A DNA stretch of 39,789 nucleotides from NCBI RefSeq assembly GCF_003207855.1, contig NZ_NKTZ01000018.1, positions 1 through 39,789 on the forward strand, read 5' to 3'. The position numbers and the translations under genes were made by a program. The notes under the pieces were generated by a model that worked only from the letters and a program-made list of their open reading frames with translations, made no database searches and was not told the DNA's origin. Source of the DNA: Komagataeibacter rhaeticus (lineage in GTDB: Bacteria; Pseudomonadota; Alphaproteobacteria; Acetobacterales; Acetobacteraceae). Positions 8,000 to 15,868 of the stretch are shown piece by piece (within the stretch, counting starts at the first letter, position 1; every line of letters begins with the position of its first letter).

Positions 8000-8155
8000 A
8001 TGAACCGTACGGCCCCGGCAGGGTTATGCCATCTGGCCAGCATGCTGTGGTCGCGCATGCTCTGGCCGCGCCATGGCGGGTGCTACCGCCGCGTTTCCGT
8101 CTGGCTGGGTCCGGACATGGGCTGGCTGGAACGCCCGCGCCCGCTGGATATATGA
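8000..8155 (+). CDS. Hypothetical 51-aa basic protein
   Basis: ATG at 8000 follows AGGCGGATACAGG, a usable ribosome site, 26 bp after the preceding small membrane ORF. The product is arginine- and tryptophan-rich (MLWSRMLWPRHGG) and ends RPLDI. I recognise no family. It could form a small operon with the 40-aa ORF. In a high-GC genome unbroken frames of this size are common, so confidence is limited. Confidence 0.3.
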   Translation: MNRTAPAGLCHLASMLWSRMLWPRHGGCYRRVSVWLGPDMGWLERPRPLDI

Positions 8156-8315
8156 TCGCGCCGTGCGGGGCCAGCCTGCGCGCGGACCCGCAATCATTTG
8201 TGTTGCCGCCCCCCATGGCTTCATGCATCTGTCGGACGTTGAGGCCGGAAGCCAGGCAGCAGCAGGCACACAGCAACATATTGCATGCAGGGATGACCCT
8301 GCGGTGGAGGTTGAC

Positions 8316-8753
8316 ATGATCCGTTTCCCCGGTGTTACCGCCCTTGTGGTGGCGGGTATCGTAACCGCCTCGCCCGCCATGGCGGCGGTCTACCGCTTTG
8401 AAGGCCATTTCGCGGCGGAGCACGGCACGACGTCCCACCCCGAGGGAAAGGTCGAGGCCGCGCTGAATACAAAGACGAACCTGGTCCGCTACACGTTGAC
8501 CTGGAGCGGTCTGAGCGGCCCGGTCACGGCGGCCCATTTCCATGGCCCCGCCCCGGCGGGTGAGGAAGCGGGCGTGCTGGTCCCCATTGGCGGCCCGTAC
8601 AAATCCGGCCAGCACGGCGCGCTTGTCCTGTCGTCCGAACAGGCGCAGGCCCTGCAGAACGGTCAGGTCTATGTCAACCTGCATACGGCGGCCCTGCCCA
8701 ATGGGGAGGCCCGCGCGCAGCTGGAACGCCTGACGCCAGACGCCCGGCCCTGA
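8316..8753 (+). CDS. Secreted CHRD-domain protein
   Basis: The start was placed at ATG 8316 (GGAGG eight bases upstream) because a signal peptide follows at once: basic start, hydrophobic core GVTALVVAGIVTAS, cleavage after AMAA. The remaining 120 residues form a CHRD domain, with the typical LTWSGLSGPVTAAHFHGPA, a GPYKSGQHGA segment, and the closing GQVYVNLHTAALPNGEARAQL. CHRD domains occur in chordin and in many bacterial extracytoplasmic proteins; their binding partners in bacteria are not known, though the histidines suggest metal contact. The length of 145 is typical for a one-domain member. The next gene, also exported, starts 158 bp downstream behind its own palindrome. Confidence 0.85.
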   Translation: MIRFPGVTALVVAGIVTASPAMAAVYRFEGHFAAEHGTTSHPEGKVEAALNTKTNLVRYTLTWSGLSGPVTAAHFHGPAPAGEEAGVLVPIGGPYKSGQHGALVLSSEQAQALQNGQVYVNLHTAALPNGEARAQLERLTPDARP

Positions 8754-8783
8754 AGTGCTGGCCCCGCAGTGCTCCGGGCGCCT

Positions 8784-8802
8784 ATTATATCCATGATATA
8801 AT
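8784..8802. promoter_or_regulatory. 19-bp operator-like inverted repeat
   Basis: ATTATATC-CAT-GATATAAT is a perfect 8-bp inverted repeat with a 3-bp spacer in an otherwise GC-rich stretch, 110 bp before the next secreted-protein gene. The dyad has the size of a dimeric repressor site and also contains -10-like TATAAT. Confidence 0.5.
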
Positions 8803-8911
8803 TTGCATGGTGGCGCCTTGTGCGGCAGTGTTGGGGCCGTGACATGAAAACATGTCAGCCATGTGAAGGACCCGGGGCGACGGTGTTCGCCGCAAGTCAT
8901 GGAGTCTGCTT

Positions 8912-9415
8912 TTGCGCCTAGCATCTCTGGCCGTTGCGGCGGCTGTCGTCTCCCTGTCCGGTATCGGTTCCATAACCCAGGCCCACGCGGTGGACGCGCT
9001 GGGCGAACACACGGCAACCATAAGCTTCAGGCTGTCCGCCGCCGATCTGGGGGCGGGTGTCTCGTGGGGGAAGGGGGTCCTGTCGTTCGAAGGGCATGAC
9101 TACCCCTTCCGAATCCACGGCGGTTCCGGGGCCGCCATCGGTTTTTCCACCACCCAGGCCACGGGTACCGTCTATAATCTCTATCGGGTACAGGATGTTG
9201 AAGGTACGTACTGGTCCGTCCAGGGCGAGGCCACGATGGGTGCGGGCAAGGGTGGCGCCGTGATGGAAAACAACAACGGCATCCATATCAAGTTCACATC
9301 CAACAGCACTGGCGCACGGCTTGCCTTCTCGGTGGAGCGGCTGACCCTGCGCCTGACACCGGATGCCAGGGCCGCCCTGCAGAACAGGACGGACGGTACT
9401 GCGCCGCATCAATAG
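8912..9415 (+). CDS. Secreted protein resembling EipA/DUF1134
   Basis: The start is TTG at 8912 with GGAG seven bases upstream; the in-frame product opens with a signal peptide (RLASLAVAAAVVSLSGIGS, cleavage near AHA). The mature part has GVSWGKGVLSFEGHDYPFRI, a segment GTVYNLYRVQDVEGTYW and ENNNGIHIKFTS. The order of a glycine-rich strand, a YPF strand and a VYNL..v.D.EGTY strand recalls DUF1134 (EipA), a periplasmic beta-barrel fold linked to envelope integrity in alphaproteobacteria. The resemblance is judged by eye and is not secure. No lipobox is present. It is preceded by a strong palindrome and followed 61 bp later by the aldose epimerase. Confidence 0.6.
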   Translation: MRLASLAVAAAVVSLSGIGSITQAHAVDALGEHTATISFRLSAADLGAGVSWGKGVLSFEGHDYPFRIHGGSGAAIGFSTTQATGTVYNLYRVQDVEGTYWSVQGEATMGAGKGGAVMENNNGIHIKFTSNSTGARLAFSVERLTLRLTPDARAALQNRTDGTAPHQ

Positions 9416-9476
9416 TATGTAGCCCCCTGATCGTGCATGGTGGCACCCTTGTAAAGACAGAGGGAGCCACCGGGGC

Positions 9477-10346
9477 ATGACAGACGATATCCATACATTT
9501 GGCGATGGCCGCCTTGCCGCCAGCGTGCGGGCGCAGGGGGCCGAACTGTGCGCCCTGCGGGCGCAGGGGCGTGATCTGCTGTGGAGCGGGCAGGACCCGT
9601 GGCGGCGGCATTCCCCCGTGCTGTTCCCCATCGTGGGGCGGCTGGTGGATGATACGGCATGGGTGGAGGGCACGCCCTACCGCATGACCCAGCACGGTTT
9701 CGCGCGGGACTGCACGTTCCGCTGGCTGGCGCGTGACGAGACCGGCTGCCGCCTGGAACTGGTCGATACGCCCGCCACGCGCGTGCATTATCCCTTCGCG
9801 TTCAGCCTTGTGATCGAATACCGTATCGAAGGCGGCGCCCTGTCGGTGCGGTACTGTGTGACCAACCCCGATGATACGCGGGTGCTGCCCGCCTCGCTGG
9901 GGGCACATCCGGCCTTCATATGGCCGCTGGCCCCCGATGTGGCCAGGGACCGGCATGTGATCGAGTTTGACCGGCCCGAGCCTGCCCCGGTGCGCCGGCT
10001 GGAGGGGGGGCTGCTGCTGCCCGATCCGTTCCCCACGCCGGTGCGGGGGCGTGTGCTGCATCTGGACGATTCGCTGTTCGCGGCCGATGCGCTGATCCTC
10101 GACCAGCCGGCCAGCCGGGGGCTGATCTACCGCATTCCCGATGGGCCGGGGCTGCGGCTGACATGGGAAGGCTTTCCCCAGCTGGGCATATGGATGAAGC
10201 CGGGGGCTGGTTTCCTGTGTATCGAGCCGTGGTACGGCATGGCCAGCCCGGTCGGGTTCAGGGGTGAATTTTCCGCCCGCCCCGGCGTGTTCCATCTCCA
10301 GCCGGGACAGGAATGGCGGGCAGGCTGGCAGGTTGGCTGCATCTGA
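9477..10346 (+). CDS. Aldose 1-epimerase family protein (LacX-like)
   Basis: Galactose-mutarotase fold protein of 289 residues. Visible landmarks are the N-terminal AQGAELCALRAQGRDLLWSG, RHSPVLFPIVGRL, the histidine in TQHGFARDCTF, a second histidine in SLGAHPAFIWPL, and the C-terminal FLCIEPWYGMASP with the catalytic glutamate. These mark the LacX-like branch that interconverts sugar anomers in the cytoplasm; the exact sugar cannot be told. The length is as expected. The start follows GGAGCCACCGGGGC. No sugar-uptake or kinase genes adjoin it. Confidence 0.9.
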   Translation: MTDDIHTFGDGRLAASVRAQGAELCALRAQGRDLLWSGQDPWRRHSPVLFPIVGRLVDDTAWVEGTPYRMTQHGFARDCTFRWLARDETGCRLELVDTPATRVHYPFAFSLVIEYRIEGGALSVRYCVTNPDDTRVLPASLGAHPAFIWPLAPDVARDRHVIEFDRPEPAPVRRLEGGLLLPDPFPTPVRGRVLHLDDSLFAADALILDQPASRGLIYRIPDGPGLRLTWEGFPQLGIWMKPGAGFLCIEPWYGMASPVGFRGEFSARPGVFHLQPGQEWRAGWQVGCI

Positions 10347-10920
10347 GGGGATCGGGGTCCGGCGGGTGTATTTTCCATGCAACACCCGCCGGAATAAGCC
10401 TTGCGGAAAAAGCATGGATCACCCCGGAATTCTGCGAAAATATCGTATTTGCAACCACCCGGTTGCGGCGTAGCGTGCGCGCAGGAGCAGCATGCGGCAG
10501 TCTCGCCCGCTAGGCTCACGGGAAACGCCTCGATGCGTAGTTTTTCTCCTGTCCCCGCCGTGGGATTTTCCCTCGCCTTCCCCCTTCTTGCACTTCGTGG
10601 TTTCCGCCAGCGCCTCATGGGTCTGGTGGCGGCGGCCTATCGCAGGCAGGGGATGATGCTGCTGGCCACGCTGCCCAGCGTGGCCGTGCCGTCGGGCTGC
10701 CATTCCGGCATTGAAAACGCGCCCTCCCTGCTTGCATTGCGCGGCTGGGACCGGGCGGCCTGAAGAACATCCGGGCGGTGTGACCCTCCGGCTCCGGCTT
10801 CTGGCGTGTATGGCGGCGCATTCCGGTGTGCCGCCATATTCATATGGAATGACGGGCGTGCGCGCCGTAAGGTACCGCCCCATTGCATATTTATGGCCGG
10901 AGACGGGAGCGCGCGGGGCG
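10347..10920. other. 574-bp stretch without a confident gene
   Basis: A 76-codon frame from ATG 10533 to 10763 (MRSFSPVPAVG...) has GGGAAACG upstream and a hydrophobic first part, but it matches nothing I know and may be chance. The AT-rich patch at 10420-10460 could hold a promoter for the secreted protein at 10921. I looked for a cobalamin riboswitch serving bluB and saw no recognisable box. Confidence 0.4.
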
Positions 10921-11547
10921 ATGCGTAGATACATGTCATGGGGTGGGGCGTGCATGGGGGTGATGCTGCTGGCGGCGGCCGGCATGGCCCATGCCGCCAC
11001 GACGGCTTTCAACAAGCTGCCCGATTACGAGAAATTCGGCATTACAATCACCAGTTCCTATCATGTGCGCAAATGCGGGGTGACGGTCCGGGTCAACCAG
11101 TCCCGTTTTGTCGGGAGTGCCGCCGCGCTGGAAAACGAAGGCATACTGGACAACGTCACCCCGGCCCTCATGACGCAGCGGCCTGCCTATTACGTGGGCC
11201 AGGCCATGCATGAGATCGTGCCGACCATCATCTACCATGTTTTCCTGCGTTATTCGGATGCATCGGACTGCCATTTCACGTTTCACATGAAGGGGGGGGA
11301 GGAGGACGCACTTTATTATGGTCCGTCCGACCCGGCCTTCCTCAGCTTTGTCGTCAATCGCCATACCATGACGCAGGTTGACTGGTACAAGGCCAGTTTT
11401 GACGAGATCCGGGAAGTCGCTTCCAGATTCGAGGAAGATCCCGCCTACGCCACCCCTGCGGGCGCGGAGGAGAATGGCATGTCGCCGCCTCATGCCTCCC
11501 TTCTTGCCCAGCCGGGCATGCAGGACGTGACAGACGGCGTGCAATGA
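10921..11547 (+). CDS. Secreted hypothetical protein upstream of bluB
   Basis: The start at ATG 10921 gives a signal peptide: basic MRRYMSW, hydrophobic GVMLLAAAGMAHA, cleavage before ATTAF. The mature protein of about 185 residues has two cysteines likely to pair (RKCGVTV and SDCHFTF) and no recognised domain. ATG 10936 is an alternative start. The gene ends 13 bp before bluB on the same strand, so the two are probably co-transcribed, but nothing in the product suggests cobalamin work. Several other exported proteins of unknown function and comparable style lie elsewhere in the window. Confidence 0.7.
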   Translation: MRRYMSWGGACMGVMLLAAAGMAHAATTAFNKLPDYEKFGITITSSYHVRKCGVTVRVNQSRFVGSAAALENEGILDNVTPALMTQRPAYYVGQAMHEIVPTIIYHVFLRYSDASDCHFTFHMKGGEEDALYYGPSDPAFLSFVVNRHTMTQVDWYKASFDEIREVASRFEEDPAYATPAGAEENGMSPPHASLLAQPGMQDVTDGVQ

Positions 11548-11560
11548 ACCAGACAGGGGC

Positions 11561-12205
11561 ATGACTTCTACCCTGCCTGTCTTTCCCCCCGCCTTTTCGG
11601 GGCAGTTGCACGAACTGTTCCGCTGGCGGCGTGACGTGCGGCATTTCCGCCGCGACCCGGTGCCCGAATCCGTTCTGGAGGGTCTGCTGGCCACGGCCTG
11701 CCTTGCCCCCTCGGTGGGGTTGAGCGAGCCATGGCGCTTCGTGCGCGTGGATGACCCGGACCGACGCGCGGCCGTGCGGGCGGATTTCAGCCAGTGCAAT
11801 GCCGATGCGCTGTCCAGCCGCGCGGGGTCCGAGGCCCGGCGTTACGCCAGCCTCAAGCTTGCGGGGCTGGATGACGCCCCACACCATATTGCCGTGCTGT
11901 CCCACCCCGATCCGGAACAGGGCAGGGGGCTGGGGCGGGCAACCATGCCGCAGACGACAACATGGTCCACCGTCATGGCCATTCATACGTTCTGGCTCGC
12001 GGCCACGGCGGCGGGTGTGGGCGTGGGGTGGGTTTCCATCATCAATCCCGGGCATATCAGGACCATACTGGATGTGGACCCGGCGCTGGAACTGGTGGCC
12101 TATCTGTGTGTCGGCTACCCCGCCGGGCAGGCCCCCACGCCGGAACTGGAGCGGCGTGGCTGGGAGCGGCGCGCGCCCGAGCGGCGTGAATGGGTGCGGC
12201 GCTAG
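11561..12205 (+). CDS. bluB: 5,6-dimethylbenzimidazole synthase
   Basis: BluB cleaves reduced FMN with oxygen to yield 5,6-dimethylbenzimidazole, the lower ligand of vitamin B12. The 214-residue nitroreductase-fold protein shows the family's RWRRDVRHFRRDPVP start, LAPSVGLSEPWRFV, the central TMPQTTTWSTVMAIHTFWLA and GVGVGWVSIINP, and closing CVGYPAGQAP and LERRGWERR. The length is normal. AGGGG lies just before the ATG. No other cobalamin gene and no B12 riboswitch is visible here, so it is separated from the rest of the pathway in this window. Confidence 0.95.
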   Translation: MTSTLPVFPPAFSGQLHELFRWRRDVRHFRRDPVPESVLEGLLATACLAPSVGLSEPWRFVRVDDPDRRAAVRADFSQCNADALSSRAGSEARRYASLKLAGLDDAPHHIAVLSHPDPEQGRGLGRATMPQTTTWSTVMAIHTFWLAATAAGVGVGWVSIINPGHIRTILDVDPALELVAYLCVGYPAGQAPTPELERRGWERRAPERREWVRR

Positions 12206-12477
12206 GCCCCGCCCAACCGGGATTTCCCATTCTCGTGGCCGGACCGGGGCAGGGCGCTGTGTGGCCCCGCCCGTCATGGCGGTTGCGCGCACGCAGGGGC
12301 GGGCTGATGGAAAAACGGGTGGCAGATATTCGCTAAAGCCGGTTTTTCTGGTGCCGTGTTTAACCCATTGTGCCACCCGGCCCGCTGGGTGGTTGCCATG
12401 CGGGGCCTGTGTCCGCCCGTCCGCTCCGCGCAGCCTGTGGGGCCGGGGCCGTCAGGCCATGCCGGCTGGGCCGCCAC

Positions 12478-12483
12478 GGAGGA
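12478..12483 (+). promoter_or_regulatory. Strong Shine-Dalgarno GGAGGA deciding the DedA start
   Basis: This is the best ribosome site in the area and lies seven bases before the in-frame CTG at 12491. It argues that translation starts at CTG and not at the distant ATG 12398. Confidence 0.5.
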
Positions 12484-12490
12484 TCGAACG

Positions 12491-13141
12491 CTGCTGCACC
12501 ATTTTGAATATCTGTTCCAGCATTACGGATACGGGGTGATCACCTTTATCGTCATGCTGGAAAGCATGGGGCTGCCGCTTCCGGCTGAAACCCTGATCAT
12601 TTCTGCATCCGTATACTGTGCCGCCACCCATCGGCTCGATATCCAGTGGGTGGCGCTGGCCGCCGTGGCGGGGGCGGTACTGGGGGATAATATCGGTTAC
12701 CTGATCGGGCGCAGGGTCGGCCTGCCCCTGCTGCAGAAATATGGCGCGCGCATCAAGCTTACCCCCGACCGCCTGCTGCTGGGGCGTTTCCTGTTCCGCC
12801 ATCATGGCAGTGGCATTGTCTTCTTTGGCCGCTTCATTGCGCTGCTACGGGTTTTTGTCGCCCTGCTGGCGGGGGCCAACCACATGCCCTGGCCGCGCTT
12901 TATGGTGTTCAACGCGCTGGGCGGGCTGTGCTGGGCCGGGGGGTATGCCACGGGTGCCTATTATCTGGGTCGCAAGGTGACGGAAGTATCAGGGCCCGCC
13001 AGTATCGGGCTTGGACTTGCCGTGGCGGCGGGTCTGGTTGCCAGTGCGCTTTTCCTGCGGCGTAATGAACAGCGGCTGACACAGGAAGCCCTGCGTGAAG
13101 CCCGTGCGGATGCGGCAACGCCGGGGGGAAGCGGGATCTAG
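12491..13141 (+). CDS. DedA family membrane protein
   Basis: DedA/SNARE-associated protein of 216 residues if started at CTG 12491. Landmarks are FIVMLESMGLPLPAETLII near the N-terminus, GAVLGDNIGYLIGRRVG, and the amphipathic FFGRFIALLRVFVALLAG with the essential arginines, followed by FNALGGLCWAGGY. Four to five membrane segments are predictable. The family handles lipid (undecaprenyl phosphate or phospholipid) flipping and membrane homeostasis. Frame-open sequence upstream to ATG 12398 or 12356 is proline- and glycine-rich, unlike the family, while GGAGGA sits seven bases before CTG-CTG, so a CTG start is favoured; no ATG, GTG or TTG lies at the expected point. Confidence 0.9.
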   Translation: MLHHFEYLFQHYGYGVITFIVMLESMGLPLPAETLIISASVYCAATHRLDIQWVALAAVAGAVLGDNIGYLIGRRVGLPLLQKYGARIKLTPDRLLLGRFLFRHHGSGIVFFGRFIALLRVFVALLAGANHMPWPRFMVFNALGGLCWAGGYATGAYYLGRKVTEVSGPASIGLGLAVAAGLVASALFLRRNEQRLTQEALREARADAATPGGSGI

Positions 13142-13220
13142 CATGGTGGTGCCGCCATCTGGCGGCCATGACCGCGGGCGCGGGAACAGCCACGACGGCG
13201 TGCCCGCAGAGAAGCGTCTC

Positions 13221-13694
13221 TCAGACGCGGCGTATGGGATCGTCCGACGCAGGCCCGGGCAGGCGGGCCAGCAGCATGTGACGGTCATGGTCGGGCAGCA
13301 GGTCCGCCAGCGTTGTCTCGTCCAGTACTTTCATGAAGGCATCAAGGGCCTGCGCCAGGGCGCCCCGCAGCTTGCACATGTCGGACAGGATGCAGCCCGC
13401 CCCTTCGGGGTTGGCAGGTTCACAGCTGACAAGCCGCATGTCGTCCTCGGTCTTGCGCACGACATCGCCAATACGGATATCTTCTGGTGCATGGGCCAGA
13501 ACCAGGCCACCACCCCGGCCACGCCGCGCGTCAATCAGCCCCAGCCGCGACAGCCGGTGGATGACCTTGACCAGATGGTTTTCAGATATGTCATACGCAT
13601 CGGCGATCTCGTGAATGGAGACGCGCCTGTCTGCATGGAGTCCCATGTATAGAAGCGTGCGTAAGGCATAATCAGTGTGCAAGGTCAGGCGCAT
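13221..13694 (-). CDS. nsrR: Rrf2-family regulator, NsrR-like
   Basis: The start was set at MRLTLHTDYALRTLLYMG, the invariant N-terminus of this family, giving 157 residues; the frame continues upstream without such support. A winged helix (residues about 1-60, ENHLVKVIHRLSRLGLI as recognition helix, then the wing RRGRGGGLVLA) is followed by three cysteines in CEPANPEGAGCILSDMC, placed to hold an Fe-S cluster, and a dimerisation helix ending TTLADLL. NsrR senses nitric oxide through the cluster and represses detoxification genes. No flavohaemoglobin or nitrite gene is adjacent, so targets lie elsewhere or the signal differs. An AT-rich dyad at 13735-13765 may be its own operator. Confidence 0.85.
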   Translation of the reverse strand: MRLTLHTDYALRTLLYMGLHADRRVSIHEIADAYDISENHLVKVIHRLSRLGLIDARRGRGGGLVLAHAPEDIRIGDVVRKTEDDMRLVSCEPANPEGAGCILSDMCKLRGALAQALDAFMKVLDETTLADLLPDHDRHMLLARLPGPASDDPIRRV

Positions 13695-13734
13695 GCCAGT
13701 ATCTAACATGCTGCCAGCGGACAGAGACAGGTCT

Positions 13735-13765
13735 CTATAAACTGCATATAGTTTACAATTTATAG
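13735..13765. promoter_or_regulatory. AT-rich inverted repeat upstream of nsrR-like gene
   Basis: CTATAAA and TTTATAG form 7-bp arms around a 17-bp spacer that itself holds AAACT-GCATAT-AGTTT. The site is about 40 bp before the regulator start. Length and AT-richness fit Rrf2-type operators, so autoregulation is plausible. Confidence 0.45.
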
Positions 13766-14457
13766 TGGAAAATACTCTCCAGCCCTTGGTTTCAGTGAAC
13801 AGATTACACATAAAGGCGACAAATGCGGTGCTATAATCTCACGCAAATGTGATCGCAATGTGGCGTACGTAATCTTTTTGCCAACATTTATCTGCCACGA
13901 TTCCGACGGACGCATCCGGCTGTTGCCAGTCTGTGCCCGGTGCGGCTGGTGCCTGTACGCCCCGGCTGGCTGCCTGCGGCGTGAATTCCCCCTGCCCGTC
14001 ACGGCACGCGCGCCTGTGCCATAATGGCATGCGGGCTGTGACGCTTGTTACATGCCCATTCCCGCTGTGCGGGATGAAAGGTGACCAGCCGGTCCGGGGA
14101 AAGGGCCGGGAGCGTTTTCTCCCACGACCCGCGGGATGACCCGGTCCTGTCCGCTCTCCCCCGCCATTCCTGCCGGGGAAAGAGGGGTCATCCGGGCCAC
14201 TTCATAATGTATGAGAGTTATATAATCTTTTCCTACCTGAATGGGTAGGGTTATCTCGCAAAGATATAATTTTTTACTGAACTGTTTTTGCAGGATTTTT
14301 TTTCACCTGCACCATGATGACGCGGATGTGTTCCCACGCTTCGCGTTTTCCGGTTGCAAGAAACGGGAACAGGTGGGGAAAGGCCCGTCCGTCTTGCCTC
14401 GTGACCGGATGGCGCGCTACGTCCCGCGTGTTTCCCCCACCGATCAGGACACAGTCA
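13766..14457. other. About 690-bp intergenic region
   Basis: No convincing gene is seen between the regulator and the symporter. It contains AT-rich patches (13840-13890, 14205-14300) suitable for promoters, and a small hairpin CCTACC/GGTAGG at 14232-14249. The stretch just before 14458 contains CAGGA, a usable ribosome site for the symporter. Confidence 0.4.
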
Positions 14458-15717
14458 TTGGCCACTCCCCGCAAGCAGAATGCCAGCCGCCGTACCCATG
14501 CCATTATCGTGGCACTGCTGCTTGGCGTTGTGGTGGGGCTGGGCCTTCATGCGGCCGGGCCGGCCGCCAGTGAACCGGCAACCCGGCTTGCCAGCCTGCT
14601 GACCGGCCTGTTCCTGCGGCTGGTGCGCATGATCATTGCCCCGCTTGTCTTTGCCACGCTGGTCTCGGGCATTGGCAGCCTGGGCGATGGGGCACAGGTG
14701 CTGCGCATTGGCGGGCGCATCCTTCTGTGGTTTGTCGTGGCGTCCTTCCTGTCGCTGCTGACGGGGCTGGTGGCGGCCAACCTGCTCCAGCCCGGCGCGG
14801 GCTTCACCACGCCGCTTTCAGCAGGTGACACGGGACTGGGACAGGCGCATTTCGATCCGGTCGAATTCGTGCTGCATGTGGTGCCGACCAGCATTTTTGA
14901 TGCCATGGGCCGCAACGATATCCTGCAGATCGTGGTGTTCTCCGTCCTGTTCGGGCTGGCCCTGCCGGTCGTGGGCAAGGATGCGCAGCGCATGATCCTG
15001 CCCTGGACGGCGGAACTGGCGCGCATCATGCTGCGCATGACCGACATGGTCATGTATGTCGCCCCCCTGGCGGTGTTCGGTTCCGTAATGGGCAGTGTGG
15101 CGCATAGCGGGGCAGGCATTCTGGGCACGTTCGGCCTGTTCCTGTGCAAATTTTATGCAACCCTGGGTGTGCTGTGGGCGCTGCTGACGGCCATGACCTT
15201 CTGTGTGCTGGGCCGACGGGTATTTGTGCTGGCGCGGACACTGGTGCAGCCGATCCTGCTCGGTTTTGCCACGGCCAGCAGCGAATCCGTCTATCCGCTG
15301 CTGGTGGAACGGCTGGAGCAGTTTGGCGTGCCTGATCGCATCAGCGGGTTCGTACTGCCGCTTGGCTACAGCTTCAACCTTGATGGTTCGGTGCTGTTCC
15401 AGTCCTTTGGCGCGCTGTTCATCGCGCAGGCTTACGGTATTCACATGCCGCTGGGCCAGCAGGTGGCGATGGTGCTGGTCATGATGCTGAGCAGCAAGGG
15501 CATTGCCGGCGTGCCGCGTGCGGCGCTGGTCACGCTGGCCGCCGTCATGCCGCAGTTCGGCCTGCCCGAAGCGGGGCTGGCGCTGATACTGGGGATTGAC
15601 CACTTCCTCGACATGGCGCGCACGGCCACCAATGTGCTGGGCAATGGCTATGCCGCGGCCGTTGCGGCCCGGTGGGAAGGGGTGCTGGAAACCCGCCCGC
15701 TGGAGGAAGGAGAATAA
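14458..15717 (+). CDS. Dicarboxylate/amino acid:cation symporter (DAACS family)
   Basis: GltP/DctA-type secondary transporter for C4-dicarboxylates or glutamate/aspartate, driven by H+ or Na+. The start is TTG at 14458, just before a basic stretch and the first membrane helix (AIIVALLLGVVVGLGLH); upstream ATG codons would add a non-hydrophobic arginine-rich tail. Eight membrane segments and the two re-entrant loops are recognisable: TASSESVYPLL (HP1), GYSFNLDGS (TM7), SSKGIAGVPRAA (HP2) and ARTATNVLGN (TM8 substrate-binding). The 419-residue length is normal. The 3' end meets a three-stem repeat and a strong terminator shared with icd. Confidence 0.92.
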   Translation: MATPRKQNASRRTHAIIVALLLGVVVGLGLHAAGPAASEPATRLASLLTGLFLRLVRMIIAPLVFATLVSGIGSLGDGAQVLRIGGRILLWFVVASFLSLLTGLVAANLLQPGAGFTTPLSAGDTGLGQAHFDPVEFVLHVVPTSIFDAMGRNDILQIVVFSVLFGLALPVVGKDAQRMILPWTAELARIMLRMTDMVMYVAPLAVFGSVMGSVAHSGAGILGTFGLFLCKFYATLGVLWALLTAMTFCVLGRRVFVLARTLVQPILLGFATASSESVYPLLVERLEQFGVPDRISGFVLPLGYSFNLDGSVLFQSFGALFIAQAYGIHMPLGQQVAMVLVMMLSSKGIAGVPRAALVTLAAVMPQFGLPEAGLALILGIDHFLDMARTATNVLGNGYAAAVAARWEGVLETRPLEEGE

Positions 15718-15796
15718 AAGTTTTTGGGTGCCCCCCTTTTTTCAAAAAGGCGGTTTCTCTGAAGCTTCTTGAAAAAAAGCTTCACCAAAGACTTTT
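15717..15796 (+). repeat. Three-stem dispersed repeat, copy 2
   Basis: AAAGTTTTTGGGTG at the left edge pairs with CACCAAAGACTTTT at the right. Inside are CCCCCTTTTTTCAAAAAGG and the hairpin GAAGCTTCTTGAAAAAAAGC. It overlaps the last base of the symporter stop codon and lies between converging genes. Confidence 0.85.
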
Positions 15797-15831
15797 CATT
15801 ATTTTCAGTAGGTTGGTAAGGCGGCCTCTCG

Positions 15832-15862
15832 GAACGGGACGGCCATCCGTGCCGTCCCGTTC
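15832..15862. terminator. Bidirectional terminator between symporter and icd
   Basis: A perfect 12-bp stem, GAACGGGACGGC and GCCGTCCCGTTC, encloses a 7-base loop and ends 7 bp from the icd stop. The T-tract is short (GTGTTCTT) on the plus side. Its place between converging genes supports a terminator role for both. Confidence 0.75.
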
Positions 15863-15868
15863 GTGTTC

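Noticed and set aside
10347-11560. Cobalamin riboswitch for bluB
   Set aside because: No B12-box or the associated conserved core could be found.
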